DNA from: Planctomycetota bacterium
GTDB lineage: Bacteria > Planctomycetota > GCA-002687715 > DRQF01
Direction: 5' to 3'
Length of the DNA stretch: 64,000 bases
Assembly: GCA_020639295.1 (NCBI GenBank)
Contig: JACKGY010000008.1
Location: forward strand, 186,001 to 250,000
How positions within the stretch are numbered: position 1 is the first letter of the stretch; each line of letters starts with the position of its first letter. This document shows, piece after piece, positions 36,542 through 45,386 of this stretch. The notes beneath the pieces were generated by a model that saw only the letters and a program-made list of their open reading frames with translations, searched no databases and had not been told where the DNA came from. The position numbers were made by a program, and so were the translations under genes.

Positions 36542-38935
36542 TCAGAACTGCCGGTCGAGGGTGAAGCTGATGATCTGCGTCTGGTCGTCGCGATACTTGA
36601 CCAGCGGGAAACCGAAGTCGATGGCGAAGGGCGCCGGGCCGAGGAAATCGATCTTCAGCCTGATACCAAAGCCCACGCTGGCCCTGAAGTCGAAAAGCTC
36701 CTCCGAGTCCAGCTCCGGCGCGAGCGTGCCCACGTCGAGGAAGAGCACGCCACCGAGGATCTGCTCGTAGAGCGGGAAGCCGTAGTTCACGCTTCCGGTG
36801 ATCAGGGCCTTGCCGCCGATCGGCGTGTCGTTCTCCATCGGGCCGACGCCGCGGAACTCGAAGCCGCGGATCGAATTCTGGCCACCGGCGAAGAGGCGCT
36901 CGTAGATCGGCACGTCGCCGGAGTCGCCGTGCTCCTTCACGTAGCCGAAGTGGCCGGTGAAGAAGAGCACGTGCTTGCGCTCCTCGGCGTCGGTGGCCAG
37001 GGTCAGGTAGTAGGCGCCCTCGAGCGAGATGCGGTGGAAGTCGACGTCACCGCCGAGGCCGGCGAACTCGTACTGGAGGTTGACGCGGTAACCCTCGGCC
37101 GGCTGGAGGTAGTTGTCCAGGTCGGCGATGCGGGCACCGAAGGTCAGGCTCGAGATCAGGCGCTCGCCCTCGTAGTCGTAGACGATCTGCGGCGCCCGGT
37201 CCTGGAGGTCGTTGACGTCCACGTACTCGAAGCGGTAGCGCAGGCTGAGGGCGATGTTGAAGCCGACGCGGCGGCCGATGGCGACGTTGAAGCCGAGCCG
37301 GTTCTCGTCCCATTCCTCACGCACCCGGACCCGGCGGAAGCCGACCAGGTTGAGGTCGTACTCGCTGTCGAAGACGAAGGGATGGGTGTAGGAGATCTGG
37401 AACTGGGTCAGGTTGACGCCGGGATAGAAGCCGATCTCGAGGGTCTGGCCGCCACCGGTGAAGGCGTCGAGGATGTCGTCGAAGCTCTCGGGGAAGTCGA
37501 GCGGGTCGAAGTTGTCCTTGCGGTAGACGATGGCGCCCACCAGACCGGCGTTCGAGTTGACGCCGACCGAGAACTTGATCGAGCCGGTGTCGACCTCCTC
37601 GACCTGGACCAGGATGTTCTTGATGTTCGGCTTGTCGGTCTCCTCCACCGTGACGAAGACGTTACGGTAGGGCTCGAAGTCCGCCAGGCCGATGTTCTCC
37701 TTGATCAGGCTGACCGAGGTCGGGGCGAAGTAGCGCAGGTTGATGATCCGGTTCTGCGCCCGCTTGAAGGTGTTCAGGTTGAAGGGCGCGCCGGGGACGA
37801 GGTCGTCGAGCAGGCGACGGATGACCCGGTCCTGGGTCTCGATGTTGCCCTCGATCTTGACGTCGCCGACCCGGGTCCGCTGCTGCTCGTCGATGCGCAG
37901 GACGACGTCGACCTCGTAGCCCTCGATCGGGAGCTTGGTCTCGTTGATCACGTCGACGTCGATGAAGGCCTGGTCGTGATAGGCCCGGGTGATGGACTGG
38001 ATGTCCTGGAGCAGCTTGAAGGACTGCTCGTAGCGGTCGCCGACCCGGGACTTGATGCCCTCGGCCCGGAACTTCTCCTCGTCGACCCGCTTCATGTCGA
38101 GGAAGGTGATGCTGCGGATGAGGTAGGGGTTGCCCTCCTCCACCTTGATGGTCAGGAAGACCTCTTCCTTGTCGAGCGAGAAGGTCCGGTCGACCAGGGT
38201 CACCTTGGCGTCGAGGAAGCCCTTGCCGTAGTAGAAGCGACCGAGGTTGACGATGTCGGCCTGGGCGTCCTTCTCGACGTACTTGGTCGAGGACAGGAAG
38301 CCACCCTCGTCGGTGGTGGGCATGGCCTCGAGGAGTTCGCTCTTCTCGAAGGTCGCGTTGCCGATGAAGTCGACCCGCTCGATCGTGACCTTGGGGCCCT
38401 CGGTGATGTCGAAGATGACCGTGGTGGTCTCCTCGACGAGCTTGCGGTACTGGACCTGGACGAAGTGGTAGCCTTCCTTCAGGTACTTGTCCTGGATCCG
38501 CTTCTGGTCGAGCTGCAGGGTGATGTCGTCGGCGAGGCCACCCTCGCGGGAATCGATCTCCTGGAGCAGCTCCTCACGCGAGAGGTCGATGTAGCCGGTG
38601 AAGATGAGGGCGCCGATCCGGGGGTTCTCGGCGACGAAGAACTGGATCTTCACCCCACCCTCGTAGGCGACGAACTTGATGCTGGCGGTGGCGAAGAGGT
38701 GCAGCTCCTCGCGCAGGGTCTTGAGGTCGTCGTTGAGCTCGGCGCGCCGAAGGGGCTGGCCCTTCTTCGTCTTCATCCGCGAGGTCACCGACTCCGGGCT
38801 GGCCAGGTCGGCGCCGATGAACTCGATCTCCTTGACGATCTTGCCCTCGAACTCGTCCTGCTCGCCCGGCTGGGCGAAGAGGGGCATGCCGAGGGCCGAG
38901 AGCACTAGCAAGAGGGTCCAGGCGGTCGCTTTCAC
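36542..38935 (-). CDS. bamA: Outer membrane protein assembly factor BamA
   Basis: Omp85 family protein, 797 aa (E. coli 810). The start is GTG 38935 with AGGAG 5 nt upstream; the signal peptide ends MPLFA|QPGE. About five POTRA domains lie between residues 25 and 430 (for example VTIERVDFIGNATFEKSELL, GYEVDVVLRIDEQQRTRVGD), followed by the 16-stranded barrel. The conserved Omp85 loop motif appears as SIRGFEFRGVGPM, and the protein ends with an aromatic residue (FTLDRQF), the usual beta-signal. It inserts outer-membrane proteins. It heads the operon with skp, lpxC-fabZ, lpxA and the oxidoreductase. Confidence 0.95.
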   Translation of the reverse strand: MKATAWTLLLVLSALGMPLFAQPGEQDEFEGKIVKEIEFIGADLASPESVTSRMKTKKGQPLRRAELNDDLKTLREELHLFATASIKFVAYEGGVKIQFFVAENPRIGALIFTGYIDLSREELLQEIDSREGGLADDITLQLDQKRIQDKYLKEGYHFVQVQYRKLVEETTTVIFDITEGPKVTIERVDFIGNATFEKSELLEAMPTTDEGGFLSSTKYVEKDAQADIVNLGRFYYGKGFLDAKVTLVDRTFSLDKEEVFLTIKVEEGNPYLIRSITFLDMKRVDEEKFRAEGIKSRVGDRYEQSFKLLQDIQSITRAYHDQAFIDVDVINETKLPIEGYEVDVVLRIDEQQRTRVGDVKIEGNIETQDRVIRRLLDDLVPGAPFNLNTFKRAQNRIINLRYFAPTSVSLIKENIGLADFEPYRNVFVTVEETDKPNIKNILVQVEEVDTGSIKFSVGVNSNAGLVGAIVYRKDNFDPLDFPESFDDILDAFTGGGQTLEIGFYPGVNLTQFQISYTHPFVFDSEYDLNLVGFRRVRVREEWDENRLGFNVAIGRRVGFNIALSLRYRFEYVDVNDLQDRAPQIVYDYEGERLISSLTFGARIADLDNYLQPAEGYRVNLQYEFAGLGGDVDFHRISLEGAYYLTLATDAEERKHVLFFTGHFGYVKEHGDSGDVPIYERLFAGGQNSIRGFEFRGVGPMENDTPIGGKALITGSVNYGFPLYEQILGGVLFLDVGTLAPELDSEELFDFRASVGFGIRLKIDFLGPAPFAIDFGFPLVKYRDDQTQIISFTLDRQF

Positions 38936-39120
38936 CACATCTCCTCGCGCCGCCCGCGGCTTGCACCGGCCGCGCACAGCGCGGCCGGGCCTCGGGATCG
39001 GCGTCCATTCCCATGACCGCCGAGACCTTACCCCGAGCGGGGGTCGGACACCAGGGCGGCCGCCCCCCGGCCCTACGGCCACAAGGGACATGGGCTCCGC
39101 CAGTTGCGACGCGAGGCTCC

Positions 39121-39348
39121 GGCGGACCGCGCAGCGCCGGCTGCGCATCGGAGCGCCGGGCGGACCACGCAGCGCCAGCTACGCATCGGAGCTCCGGGCG
39201 GACCGCGCAGCGCCAGCTGCGCATCGGAGCTCCGGGCGGACCGCGCAGCGCCAGCTGCGCATCGGAGCGCCGGGCGGACCGCGCAGCGCCGGCTGCGCAT
39301 CGGAGCGCCGGGCGGACCGCGCAGCGCCGGCTGCGCATCGGAGCGCCG
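39121..39348 (+). repeat. 38-bp tandem repeat, six copies, hairpin core
   Basis: Six head-to-tail copies with exact 38-bp period and a few substitutions. Each includes GCGCAGCGCCGGCTGCGC, a 7-bp stem with a 4-base loop (GCCG), so a transcript would fold into six hairpins. The core matches the inverted 52-bp repeat at 32465-32596 with one difference. It lies in the gap between dnaB and bamA. Confidence 0.9.
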
Positions 39349-39371
39349 GCTGCCCAGCCGGCAGTTCCGCC

Positions 39372-39630
39372 GGCCGCCGGCCGACGACCCGTCACCGCGA
39401 GCGAGACGACGAGGACTCCGAGCGCGGCGAGATCGTCGGGGCGAGTACGCGAGCAACGGTCAAGTTCGGCTAGGCCAGCCAGCGGCTGGCGCTCCGGGCC
39501 GCCGGCCGGCGACCCGTCACCGCGAGCGAGACGACGAGGACTCCGAGCGCGGCGAGATCGTCGGGTCGAGAACGCGACCAACGGGCAAGTTCGGCTAGGC
39601 CAGCCAGCGGCTGGCGCTCCGGGCCGCCGG
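39372..39630 (+). repeat. 125-bp direct repeat, two copies
   Basis: Two nearly identical 125-bp copies (about 39372-39496 and 39497-39621), each ending with the 28-bp hairpin element found inverted at 32276-32303. They differ at a handful of positions (for example GCGAGTACGCGAGCAACGGT against TCGAGAACGCGACCAACGGG). The block ends 80 bp before the dnaB stop codon. Confidence 0.88.
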
Positions 39631-39701
39631 CGGACCGCGCGACGGCTGGCGCTCCGGAACGCCGGCGGACCGCGCGACGCCGGGCGCTCCGGGGCTCCGG
39701 A

Positions 39702-41075
39702 TCAGTAGGAGTGGGCGCGCGAGCGGAACTTCATGATGTCGCGACAGAAGAGCAGCGGCACCATGCCGGTCGGGCCGTTACGTTGCTTGGCCAGGATGAG
39801 CTCCACTTCCCGACCGCCCTGGTCGACGGTCTCCGCGTCGCTGGTCTGGTAGTTGGGATCGTAGAGGAACATCACCAGGTCGGCGTCCTGCTCGATCGCG
39901 CCCGATTCGCGGAGGTCGCTCATCCGGGGCCGGCGCTCCTCCTTCTCCGCGGCGCGGTTGATCTGGCTGAGCGCGATGATCGGCACCTCGAGTTCGCGGG
40001 CCAGGGCCTTGAGCGACCGCGAGATGGTCGAGATCTGCTGCTGGCGGTTCTCGGCGTTGGGCGCGTCCATGAGCTGGAGGTAGTCGATCACGATGGCATC
40101 GATCGCGTGGCGTCGTTTCAGACGTCGCGCCTTGCCGCGCAGGATCGTCGGTGACAGGCCCGGCGTGTCGTCGATGAAGATCTTGGCGTCATGGAGGCGT
40201 CCGGCCGCATCCAGGATCTTGGCCCACTCCGATTCCGAGAGCGTGCCCTTGCGGAGATGGGTGCCCTTCACCTCCGACAGCGCGCAGAGCATGTTGGTGG
40301 CGATCTGCTCCTTCGACATCTCGAGGCTGAAGAAGGCCACGGCGCGGTTGTGCTTGACCGCCATGTTCATGGCGCAGTTGATCGAAAAGGTCGTCTTGCC
40401 GACCGAGGGTCGCGCCGCCAGGATGATCAGATCGCCGCCCTGGAAGCCGCCGGTCTTGTCGTCGAGGTCGTAGAAGTCGGTGGCGCAGCCGGTGATCTTG
40501 CCCTTCTTCTTGCTGAAGTCCTCGATCATCTGGACGGTGCTCTGCAGCACCCGCGCCATCTCGGTCGGCTCGCTCGAACTCTTGTTCTCGGCCAGCTTGA
40601 AGACCTCGGACTCGATGGTCTCGATCAGGGCCTCGGCGGTGCTGTCCTCCTGGGCCCGACCGTCGCCGTAGGCCGAACGCTGGATCTTGCCAGTGAGCGA
40701 GATCAGCTGGCGCTTCACCGACCGGTCCTTGACGATGGCGGCGTAGTCGGCCGCGTGGGTCGCGCTGGGCACCGACTCCATGATCTCGATCAGCTTGTCG
40801 ATGCCGCCCAGCTCGTCGAGCCGGCCGGAGGCCGAGAGCCGGTCCTTGACGGTCACGGCATCCACCGAGCGATCGGAGTCATAGAGCGCGATCACGGTCT
40901 CGAAGATCGCGCGGTGGTCACGATCGTAGAAGTCCGAGGGCTTCAGGACCTCGCTGACGACGGCGACGGCATCGTTGTCCAGCATGATCGAGCCGAGCAC
41001 GCAGGCCTCGGCCTCGAGGTTGCGTGGTGGCGTCTTGACCAGGAGTTCTTCTTCTCGTTCGGCAGCCGTGCTCAT
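39702..41075 (-). CDS. dnaB: Replicative DNA helicase
   Basis: Hexameric 5'-3' helicase, 457 aa. The N-terminal DnaB domain (RNLEAEACVLGSIMLDNDAV) binds primase; the RecA-like C-terminal domain has Walker A AARPSVGKTTFSINCA, Walker B region AIVIDYLQLM and the DnaB motif PIIALSQINRAAEKEERRP, MSDLRESGAIEQDADLV. Start ATG 41075 follows GGGGGAA. It is the last gene of the rpsF-rpsR-rplI-dnaB neighbourhood, but a strong terminator between rplI and dnaB suggests its own promoter. No intein is present. Confidence 0.96.
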   Translation of the reverse strand: MSTAAEREEELLVKTPPRNLEAEACVLGSIMLDNDAVAVVSEVLKPSDFYDRDHRAIFETVIALYDSDRSVDAVTVKDRLSASGRLDELGGIDKLIEIMESVPSATHAADYAAIVKDRSVKRQLISLTGKIQRSAYGDGRAQEDSTAEALIETIESEVFKLAENKSSSEPTEMARVLQSTVQMIEDFSKKKGKITGCATDFYDLDDKTGGFQGGDLIILAARPSVGKTTFSINCAMNMAVKHNRAVAFFSLEMSKEQIATNMLCALSEVKGTHLRKGTLSESEWAKILDAAGRLHDAKIFIDDTPGLSPTILRGKARRLKRRHAIDAIVIDYLQLMDAPNAENRQQQISTISRSLKALARELEVPIIALSQINRAAEKEERRPRMSDLRESGAIEQDADLVMFLYDPNYQTSDAETVDQGGREVELILAKQRNGPTGMVPLLFCRDIMKFRSRAHSY

Positions 41076-41293
41076 GGTCGTTCCCCCGCATCGGACCCTT
41101 GCGGCGCGCAGGCTATCAGCGCCGGAACCGGGCCGCGACCCTGTGGAGAGAAGGGCAGAACGGGCGCTTTCGTCCGCCGCCGATCCCCAGCCCGTCCACG
41201 ACCGGAGCGCCGTCAGGCCGGGGTTTTCCACAATCCGTGATCTTCGGCGCCCGGGGGGACGCGATCGTCGACCAGGCCCGGTCACCATGTGAA

Positions 41294-41321
41294 GGGGCCC
41301 GTGTCATCGGACACGGGCCCC
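41294..41321 (-). terminator. Strong terminator after rplI
   Basis: A perfect 12-bp stem GGGGCCCGTGTC with complement and ATCG loop, 31 nt past the rplI stop, before dnaB. It ends with TTCACATGG on the minus strand, without a long T tract. Confidence 0.75.
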
Positions 41322-41351
41322 GTTCATCTGCCGGCGGCGAGGGTTTTGGGC

Positions 41352-41921
41352 TCAGGCTTCGTCGTCGTCGACGTCGGCCATCGCGATGCCTTCCGGCGCC
41401 GCCTCGGCGGCCTCGGCCTCCTCGGCCTCGAGCTGGGCGGCGAGCTCCTCGGCGGTCACCGGCGCGGCCACGGTGGACTCGGCCAGGACGTGGACCGGGA
41501 ACTCGATCTCCACCTCCGAGTGGAGGCGGCAGCTGGCGACGTACTCGCCGATCCGCTTCCAGTGGCTGCCCATGATGATCTGCTGGTGGGGAATCTCCAC
41601 CCCGATCGCCTTGGACAGGGTCTCGGCCAGGATCGTCTCGGTGACCGAACCGAAGAGCTGACCGGCGTCGTTCGCCTTCATCTCGACGTTCAGTTCCAGA
41701 CCCTCGAAGCGCTTGGAGATGAGCTCCGCGGCCTCGATGCGATCCTTCTCCTTGATCAGGTACTCCTCGCGTGCCTTGCGGAAGCGCCGAACGTTGCCCT
41801 CGGTCGGGTAAAGGGCGAGCTTCCGGGGCAGAAGGAAGTTGCGGGCATAGCCGTCCTTCACCCGGACGACGTCGCCGGTGCTGCCCAGGCCGCGGATGTT
41901 CTCAGTCAGAACGAGCTTCAT
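41352..41921 (-). CDS. rplI: Ribosomal protein L9
   Basis: 50S protein of 189 aa (E. coli 149). The N-terminal domain MKLVLTENIRGLGSTGDVVRVKDGYARNFLLP (about 1-32) is canonical, joined by the long helix (VRRFRKAREEYLIKEKDRIE) to the C-terminal domain (GQLFGSVTETILAETLSKAIG). An additional acidic Ala/Glu tail of about 40 residues (EELAAQLEAEEAEAAEAAPE) exceeds the usual length. GGAGG lies 6 nt before the start. 13 nt separate it from rpsR. Confidence 0.96.
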   Translation of the reverse strand: MKLVLTENIRGLGSTGDVVRVKDGYARNFLLPRKLALYPTEGNVRRFRKAREEYLIKEKDRIEAAELISKRFEGLELNVEMKANDAGQLFGSVTETILAETLSKAIGVEIPHQQIIMGSHWKRIGEYVASCRLHSEVEIEFPVHVLAESTVAAPVTAEELAAQLEAEEAEAAEAAPEGIAMADVDDDEA

Positions 41922-41934
41922 GACGTCCTCCGTA

Positions 41935-42219
41935 TCAGCCCACGTAGGGCATGAGTCCCATGTAGCGCGCCCGCTTGATCGCCAACTTGACCTCTTTCTG
42001 GCAGTTGGCGCAGTAGCCGGAACGCTTGCGCGAGAAGAGCTTGCCCTGGCCGGTGACCACCTTCTGGAGCGGTTCCAGGAACTTGTAGTCGATGAGCTTG
42101 CACTTCTCCTTGTCCTTGTCGTTCAGCTGCTCCTGGGTACGGCAGCAACCGCGAGGACGCCTTTCCGTGAACTTGCGGAACTTGTTCTTCCGCTTCCTGA
42201 TCTGAGCTGCTCTGGACAT
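41935..42219 (-). CDS. rpsR: Ribosomal protein S18 (cysteine-containing form)
   Basis: 30S protein of 94 aa. Recognised by IDYKFLEPLQKVV, GKLFSRKRSGYCANCQ and the C-terminal AIKRARYMGLMPYVG. Five cysteines (two adjacent in RGCCRTQ, one in KEKCKL and a CxxC in YCANC) are a zinc-ribbon-like set seen in C+ versions of ribosomal proteins; zinc binding is inferred. There is an N-terminal basic extension compared with E. coli (75 aa). It sits between rpsF and rplI; ssb, often found here, is absent. Confidence 0.93.
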   Translation of the reverse strand: MSRAAQIRKRKNKFRKFTERRPRGCCRTQEQLNDKDKEKCKLIDYKFLEPLQKVVTGQGKLFSRKRSGYCANCQKEVKLAIKRARYMGLMPYVG

Positions 42220-42302
42220 TGCTCAACCTCTTGTCTGATCAGGGCGCCTGGCGCCCCGGGTTTCGTGTTCGCTGGCGAGGACGATGACCGGCGCGGACGC
42301 GC

Positions 42303-42776
42303 TCAGTTGTCGTCGCCCTCGTCGTCCATGTCCGGCGAGACGTCGTCGTTGTCGTCGTCGTCGCGGCGACCGCGCGGACGGCGATCACGCTCGTCACGAT
42401 CACGGCGACCGCCCATCGGACGCTCGCGGAACTCCCGGGTACCGTAGGCGGTGTCGAGTTCCTGCGCCGTCATGAAGGGCGGGAACTCCGCACCCTCGAT
42501 GCGCAGCAGCAGATGACGGTTGATGGTCTCGTTCAGGCTCAGATCCCGACGCAGCTCGTCGAGAGCCTGCGGATCGGCATCGAAGTGGACCAGAACGTAG
42601 GTGCCGCGCTTCTGGCGCTTGATCTCGTAGGCCAGCTTGCGCTCGTCCCACTTCCCGATCTGGGCGATCTTGGCACCGTGCTTCTCCAGGACCTGGGCAA
42701 CCTCGTCGATCCCCTTCTGGGGCTCGTTCTTCACCTTGCCGTGATCGAGGAGGAACATTCCCTCGTACTTGTTCAA
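42303..42776 (-). CDS. rpsF: Ribosomal protein S6 with acidic-basic tail
   Basis: 30S protein of 157 aa (E. coli 131-135). The start is a TTG at 42776 with AGGAG 8 nt upstream, giving NKYEGMFLLDHGKV, the normal S6 N-terminus; the frame is open further upstream but without homology. Core motifs: KIAQIGKWDERKLAYEIKRQ, RGTYVLVHFDADPQAL and INRHLLLRIEG. After residue 100 comes a tail rich in Arg then Asp (RRDRDERDRRPRGRRDDDDN), the Asp-rich end resembling the polyglutamylated S6 end in other bacteria. Followed by rpsR 83 nt downstream. Confidence 0.95.
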   Translation of the reverse strand: MNKYEGMFLLDHGKVKNEPQKGIDEVAQVLEKHGAKIAQIGKWDERKLAYEIKRQKRGTYVLVHFDADPQALDELRRDLSLNETINRHLLLRIEGAEFPPFMTAQELDTAYGTREFRERPMGGRRDRDERDRRPRGRRDDDDNDDVSPDMDDEGDDN

Positions 42777-42792
42777 GACTCGACTCCTGACT

Positions 42793-43377
42793 TCAAGCGT
42801 GCTGGCCTTCGCCTCGACCCGGATCACTCGACTTGCGATTGACCTCGGGCATCAGCATGGGGATCGTAACGCCGTCGAGAAACGCCTCGACTGCACGCGC
42901 GGCACGATCCACCGCCTCGGCCATGATTTCGGCCTCCGCTTCAGCGAAGGCTTCCAATACGTGTTCCCGGAGCGTGCCCGGGGCGGCCCCGCCCACCCCC
43001 ATCCGGAGGCGCGCGAAACCATCCGAACCAAGGGTCCGGATCAGATCCTTCAGGCCGTTGTGCCCGCCATCCGAGCCGGAAGCTCGCAGACGCAGGCGCC
43101 CCGGCGCGAGGTTGACGTCGTCGACCACGACCAGCAGGTCGTCGGCCGCCAGGCCAGCCTCGAGGAGCAGCGCGAGCGCCGCTCCGGAGCGGTTGACGTA
43201 GGTCAGGGGCTTCACCAGAAGCCCCCTCCCCGTCCGGCATTCCATGTGGACGGGGCTGGCCTTCGCGAAGGGCAGCCCCGATCGCCGCGCCACCTCGTCG
43301 AGCACGCGGAAGCCGACGTTGTGTCTGGTCGCGGCGTAGCGCGCTCCCGGGTTGCCGATCCCGAGAACGACCCGCAG
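42793..43377 (-). CDS. pth: Peptidyl-tRNA hydrolase (CTG start proposed)
   Basis: Recycles peptidyl-tRNA by hydrolysing the ester bond. No ATG or GTG is available where family alignment puts the start; the frame reads CTG-CGG-GTC, giving (M)RVVLGIGNPGARYAATRHNVGF. The GxGNPG motif and catalytic histidine in TRHNVG would be lost if translation began at the next GTG (43305). CTG 43377 is therefore proposed, 194 aa, equal to E. coli. Other motifs: VKPLTYVNRSGAAL, DLLVVVDDVNLAPGRLRLR (catalytic Asp) and GSDGGHNGLKDL. It begins 7 nt after the rplY stop, so coupling could aid this start. Confidence 0.9.
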   Translation of the reverse strand: MRVVLGIGNPGARYAATRHNVGFRVLDEVARRSGLPFAKASPVHMECRTGRGLLVKPLTYVNRSGAALALLLEAGLAADDLLVVVDDVNLAPGRLRLRASGSDGGHNGLKDLIRTLGSDGFARLRMGVGGAAPGTLREHVLEAFAEAEAEIMAEAVDRAARAVEAFLDGVTIPMLMPEVNRKSSDPGRGEGQHA

Positions 43378-43384
43378 GGGACGA

Positions 43385-44014
43385 TCAGGCCTCGTCGTCG
43401 CCCTTGCCCTTGCTGATCACCTCGGGCTCGACGCTCTCGTCGCCCTCGGTCTCCGCGGCCTCGCCGCCACCATGCTTCACATGGTTGACGACGATGACGT
43501 CGGTCTCGTGGTGGCCGAAGAGCTTGCAGCCCGCCGGCATCACCATGTCGCCGCAGGTGATCGACTGGCCGACCTCGAGCCGCGACAGGTTGATGACGAA
43601 CTCGTCCGGGATCTGCAGCGGCAGGGTCTCGATGTGGATGTCCTCGAGCAGCTTCTCGACGTTGCTGCCGGAGACCTCCGGGGCCATGCCGATGTAGCGG
43701 ATCGGCACGTAGACGTGCACCGGCTTGTCGCGATCGATGCGCAGGAAGTCGGCGTGGACGATGCTGCTGCCGATCGGATCCCACTGGACGTCCTGGATCA
43801 GGACCACCTGGGTCTTGTCCTCCTGGTGCAGCTCGACGATGTGGTAGCCGCGATCCACGAGCTGCTCCAGCTCGTGCTGGCCCGCCACCATCGCGCGCGG
43901 CGGCCGCGCGAGACCGTAGAGGTTGACCGGAACCAGACCCTCGCGACGAAAGCGCCGGCTGGCGGCACTACCCATCTCCGTGCGATCCTTGACCTCGAGC
44001 TTCGCGCTTTCCAT
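43385..44014 (-). CDS. rplY: Ribosomal protein L25 (general stress protein Ctc type)
   Basis: 50S protein binding 5S rRNA, 209 aa. The N-terminal L25 domain (KLEVKDRTEMGSAASRRFRREGLVPVNLYG, about 4-33) and QVVLIQDVQWDPIGSSIVHADF are clear; the C-terminal TL5/Ctc domain follows with IETLPLQIPDEFVINLSRLEVGQSI. The end is an acidic tail. Length is like Thermus TL5 and unlike the 94-aa E. coli L25. It is located between glmU and pth, a conserved order in which prs is missing here. AGGACGGAAGAG precedes the start. Confidence 0.95.
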   Translation of the reverse strand: MESAKLEVKDRTEMGSAASRRFRREGLVPVNLYGLARPPRAMVAGQHELEQLVDRGYHIVELHQEDKTQVVLIQDVQWDPIGSSIVHADFLRIDRDKPVHVYVPIRYIGMAPEVSGSNVEKLLEDIHIETLPLQIPDEFVINLSRLEVGQSITCGDMVMPAGCKLFGHHETDVIVVNHVKHGGGEAAETEGDESVEPEVISKGKGDDEA

Positions 44015-44084
44015 CTCTTCCGTCCTGTCGCCGCGTCCCGCGGCCGATCCTCATTCCGGGAGACGTTCCAGCGTCTCCACGCGT

Positions 44085-45386
44085 TCAGCGGCGCCGCGTC
44101 CGCGCGGGCGCCTTGTTCTTCTTCTTCGCCTTGCCGGCGAAGGGCCGGGCGGGCACGCCCACCACGGTCTCGCCCGCGGCGACGTCGTGCCGGCTCGTGA
44201 CCACGGCGCCAGCGCCGATCATGGCCTCGCGACCGACGCTGACCGGCGCGACCAGGATCGCGCCACTGCCGACGAAAGCCCCGTCGTCGATCTCCGTCCG
44301 GTGCTTGTCGCGACCGTCGTAGTTGGCGGTGATGACGCCGGCGCCCACGTTGACGTCACGTCCGATCGTGGCGTCGCCGATGTAGCTCAGATGTCGGGCG
44401 AGGGTCTTCGCCCCGAGCCGGCTGTTCTTCACCTCGACGAAGTTGCCGACCTCGGCGCCGTCCTCGAGCAGGGTCCCCGAGCGCAGATGGGCGAAGGGCC
44501 CGACCCGGCAGCGGGCGCCGATGCTAACACCGGGCATCAGCACGGAAAAGGGCCAAACGACGGTGCCCGCACCGATCCTAACCCCTTTGCCGATAAAGGT
44601 TGAGGACGGATCGACGATCTCGACCCCGGCGGCCGCGCAATCCTGCCAGATGCGGCGCCGCAGGGCTTCCTGGGCGGTCGCCAGGTCGTCGAGGGTGTTG
44701 ATCCCGAAGGCCTCGGTCTCGTCCTCGAGCCGGAAGGCCTGCACCGGAAGACCCGCCGCGGCGAGGTCCTTGATCACGTCCGTGAGGTAGTACTCGCCCG
44801 AGGCGGCCTGCCGCTTGAGCCCCTTCAGGCGGGCGAAGAGCTCGCTCTTTCGGAAGACGTAGATGCCCGAGTTGATCTCGCGGATCGCCCGTTCCTCGGG
44901 GCTCGCCTCGCGAGCTTCGACGATCCGTTCGATCCGCCCGCCGGCGTCACGGATGATCCGCCCCAGGCTGCCGGGCTCGGCGAGTTCCGCGGTCATGACG
45001 CTGGCGAGGGCGCGACTCCGACGATGGGCCGCGACGAAGGCCCGCAGGGTCTCGGCGCGCATCAGGGGCACGTCCCCGGAGAGGACGATGACGTCGCCAT
45101 CACCCGCGGCGAAGCTCCGGCTGGCACAACGGATCGCGTGCCCCGTCCCCTTCTGCTCCTTCTGCACCACGAACTCGAGATCGGGCGCCGCCACCGCCGC
45201 CCGCACCAGTTCGCGACCGTGACCGACGATGACGCCGATCCGGTCCGGGGCGAGGGCGCGCGCCTCGGCGAGGACGTGGGCGATCAGGGGCTCGCCGTGC
45301 AGGGGATGCAGGACCTTGGGCAGGTCGCTCTTCATCCGCGTGCCGCGGCCGGCGGCGAGGATCAGGATGTCGAGGGCTCTCGCCAT
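44085..45386 (-). CDS. glmU: Bifunctional GlmU: GlcNAc-1-P uridyltransferase and GlcN-1-P acetyltransferase
   Basis: Makes UDP-GlcNAc for cell-wall and lipid A synthesis, 433 aa. The N-terminal pyrophosphorylase domain has ILAAGRGTRMKSDLPKVLHPL and VVQKEQKGTGHAI, LSGDVPLM. The C-terminal left-handed beta-helix carries VWPFSVLMPGVSIGARCRVGP, NFVEVKNSRLGAKTLARHLSYIGDATIG, GVITANYDGRDKHRTEIDDG (acetyltransferase active site with catalytic His in the NARHLSYIGD-like segment). Start ATG 45386 has AGGAG 8 nt upstream. It provides substrate for the LpxA pathway encoded nearby. The end is basic and lacks the usual C-terminal extension. Confidence 0.95.
   Translation of the reverse strand: MARALDILILAAGRGTRMKSDLPKVLHPLHGEPLIAHVLAEARALAPDRIGVIVGHGRELVRAAVAAPDLEFVVQKEQKGTGHAIRCASRSFAAGDGDVIVLSGDVPLMRAETLRAFVAAHRRSRALASVMTAELAEPGSLGRIIRDAGGRIERIVEAREASPEERAIREINSGIYVFRKSELFARLKGLKRQAASGEYYLTDVIKDLAAAGLPVQAFRLEDETEAFGINTLDDLATAQEALRRRIWQDCAAAGVEIVDPSSTFIGKGVRIGAGTVVWPFSVLMPGVSIGARCRVGPFAHLRSGTLLEDGAEVGNFVEVKNSRLGAKTLARHLSYIGDATIGRDVNVGAGVITANYDGRDKHRTEIDDGAFVGSGAILVAPVSVGREAMIGAGAVVTSRHDVAAGETVVGVPARPFAGKAKKKNKAPARTRRR

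Noticed and set aside
39121..39348. CRISPR array
   Set aside because: The 38-bp units are adjacent without unique spacers and no cas genes are nearby; it is a tandem repeat.
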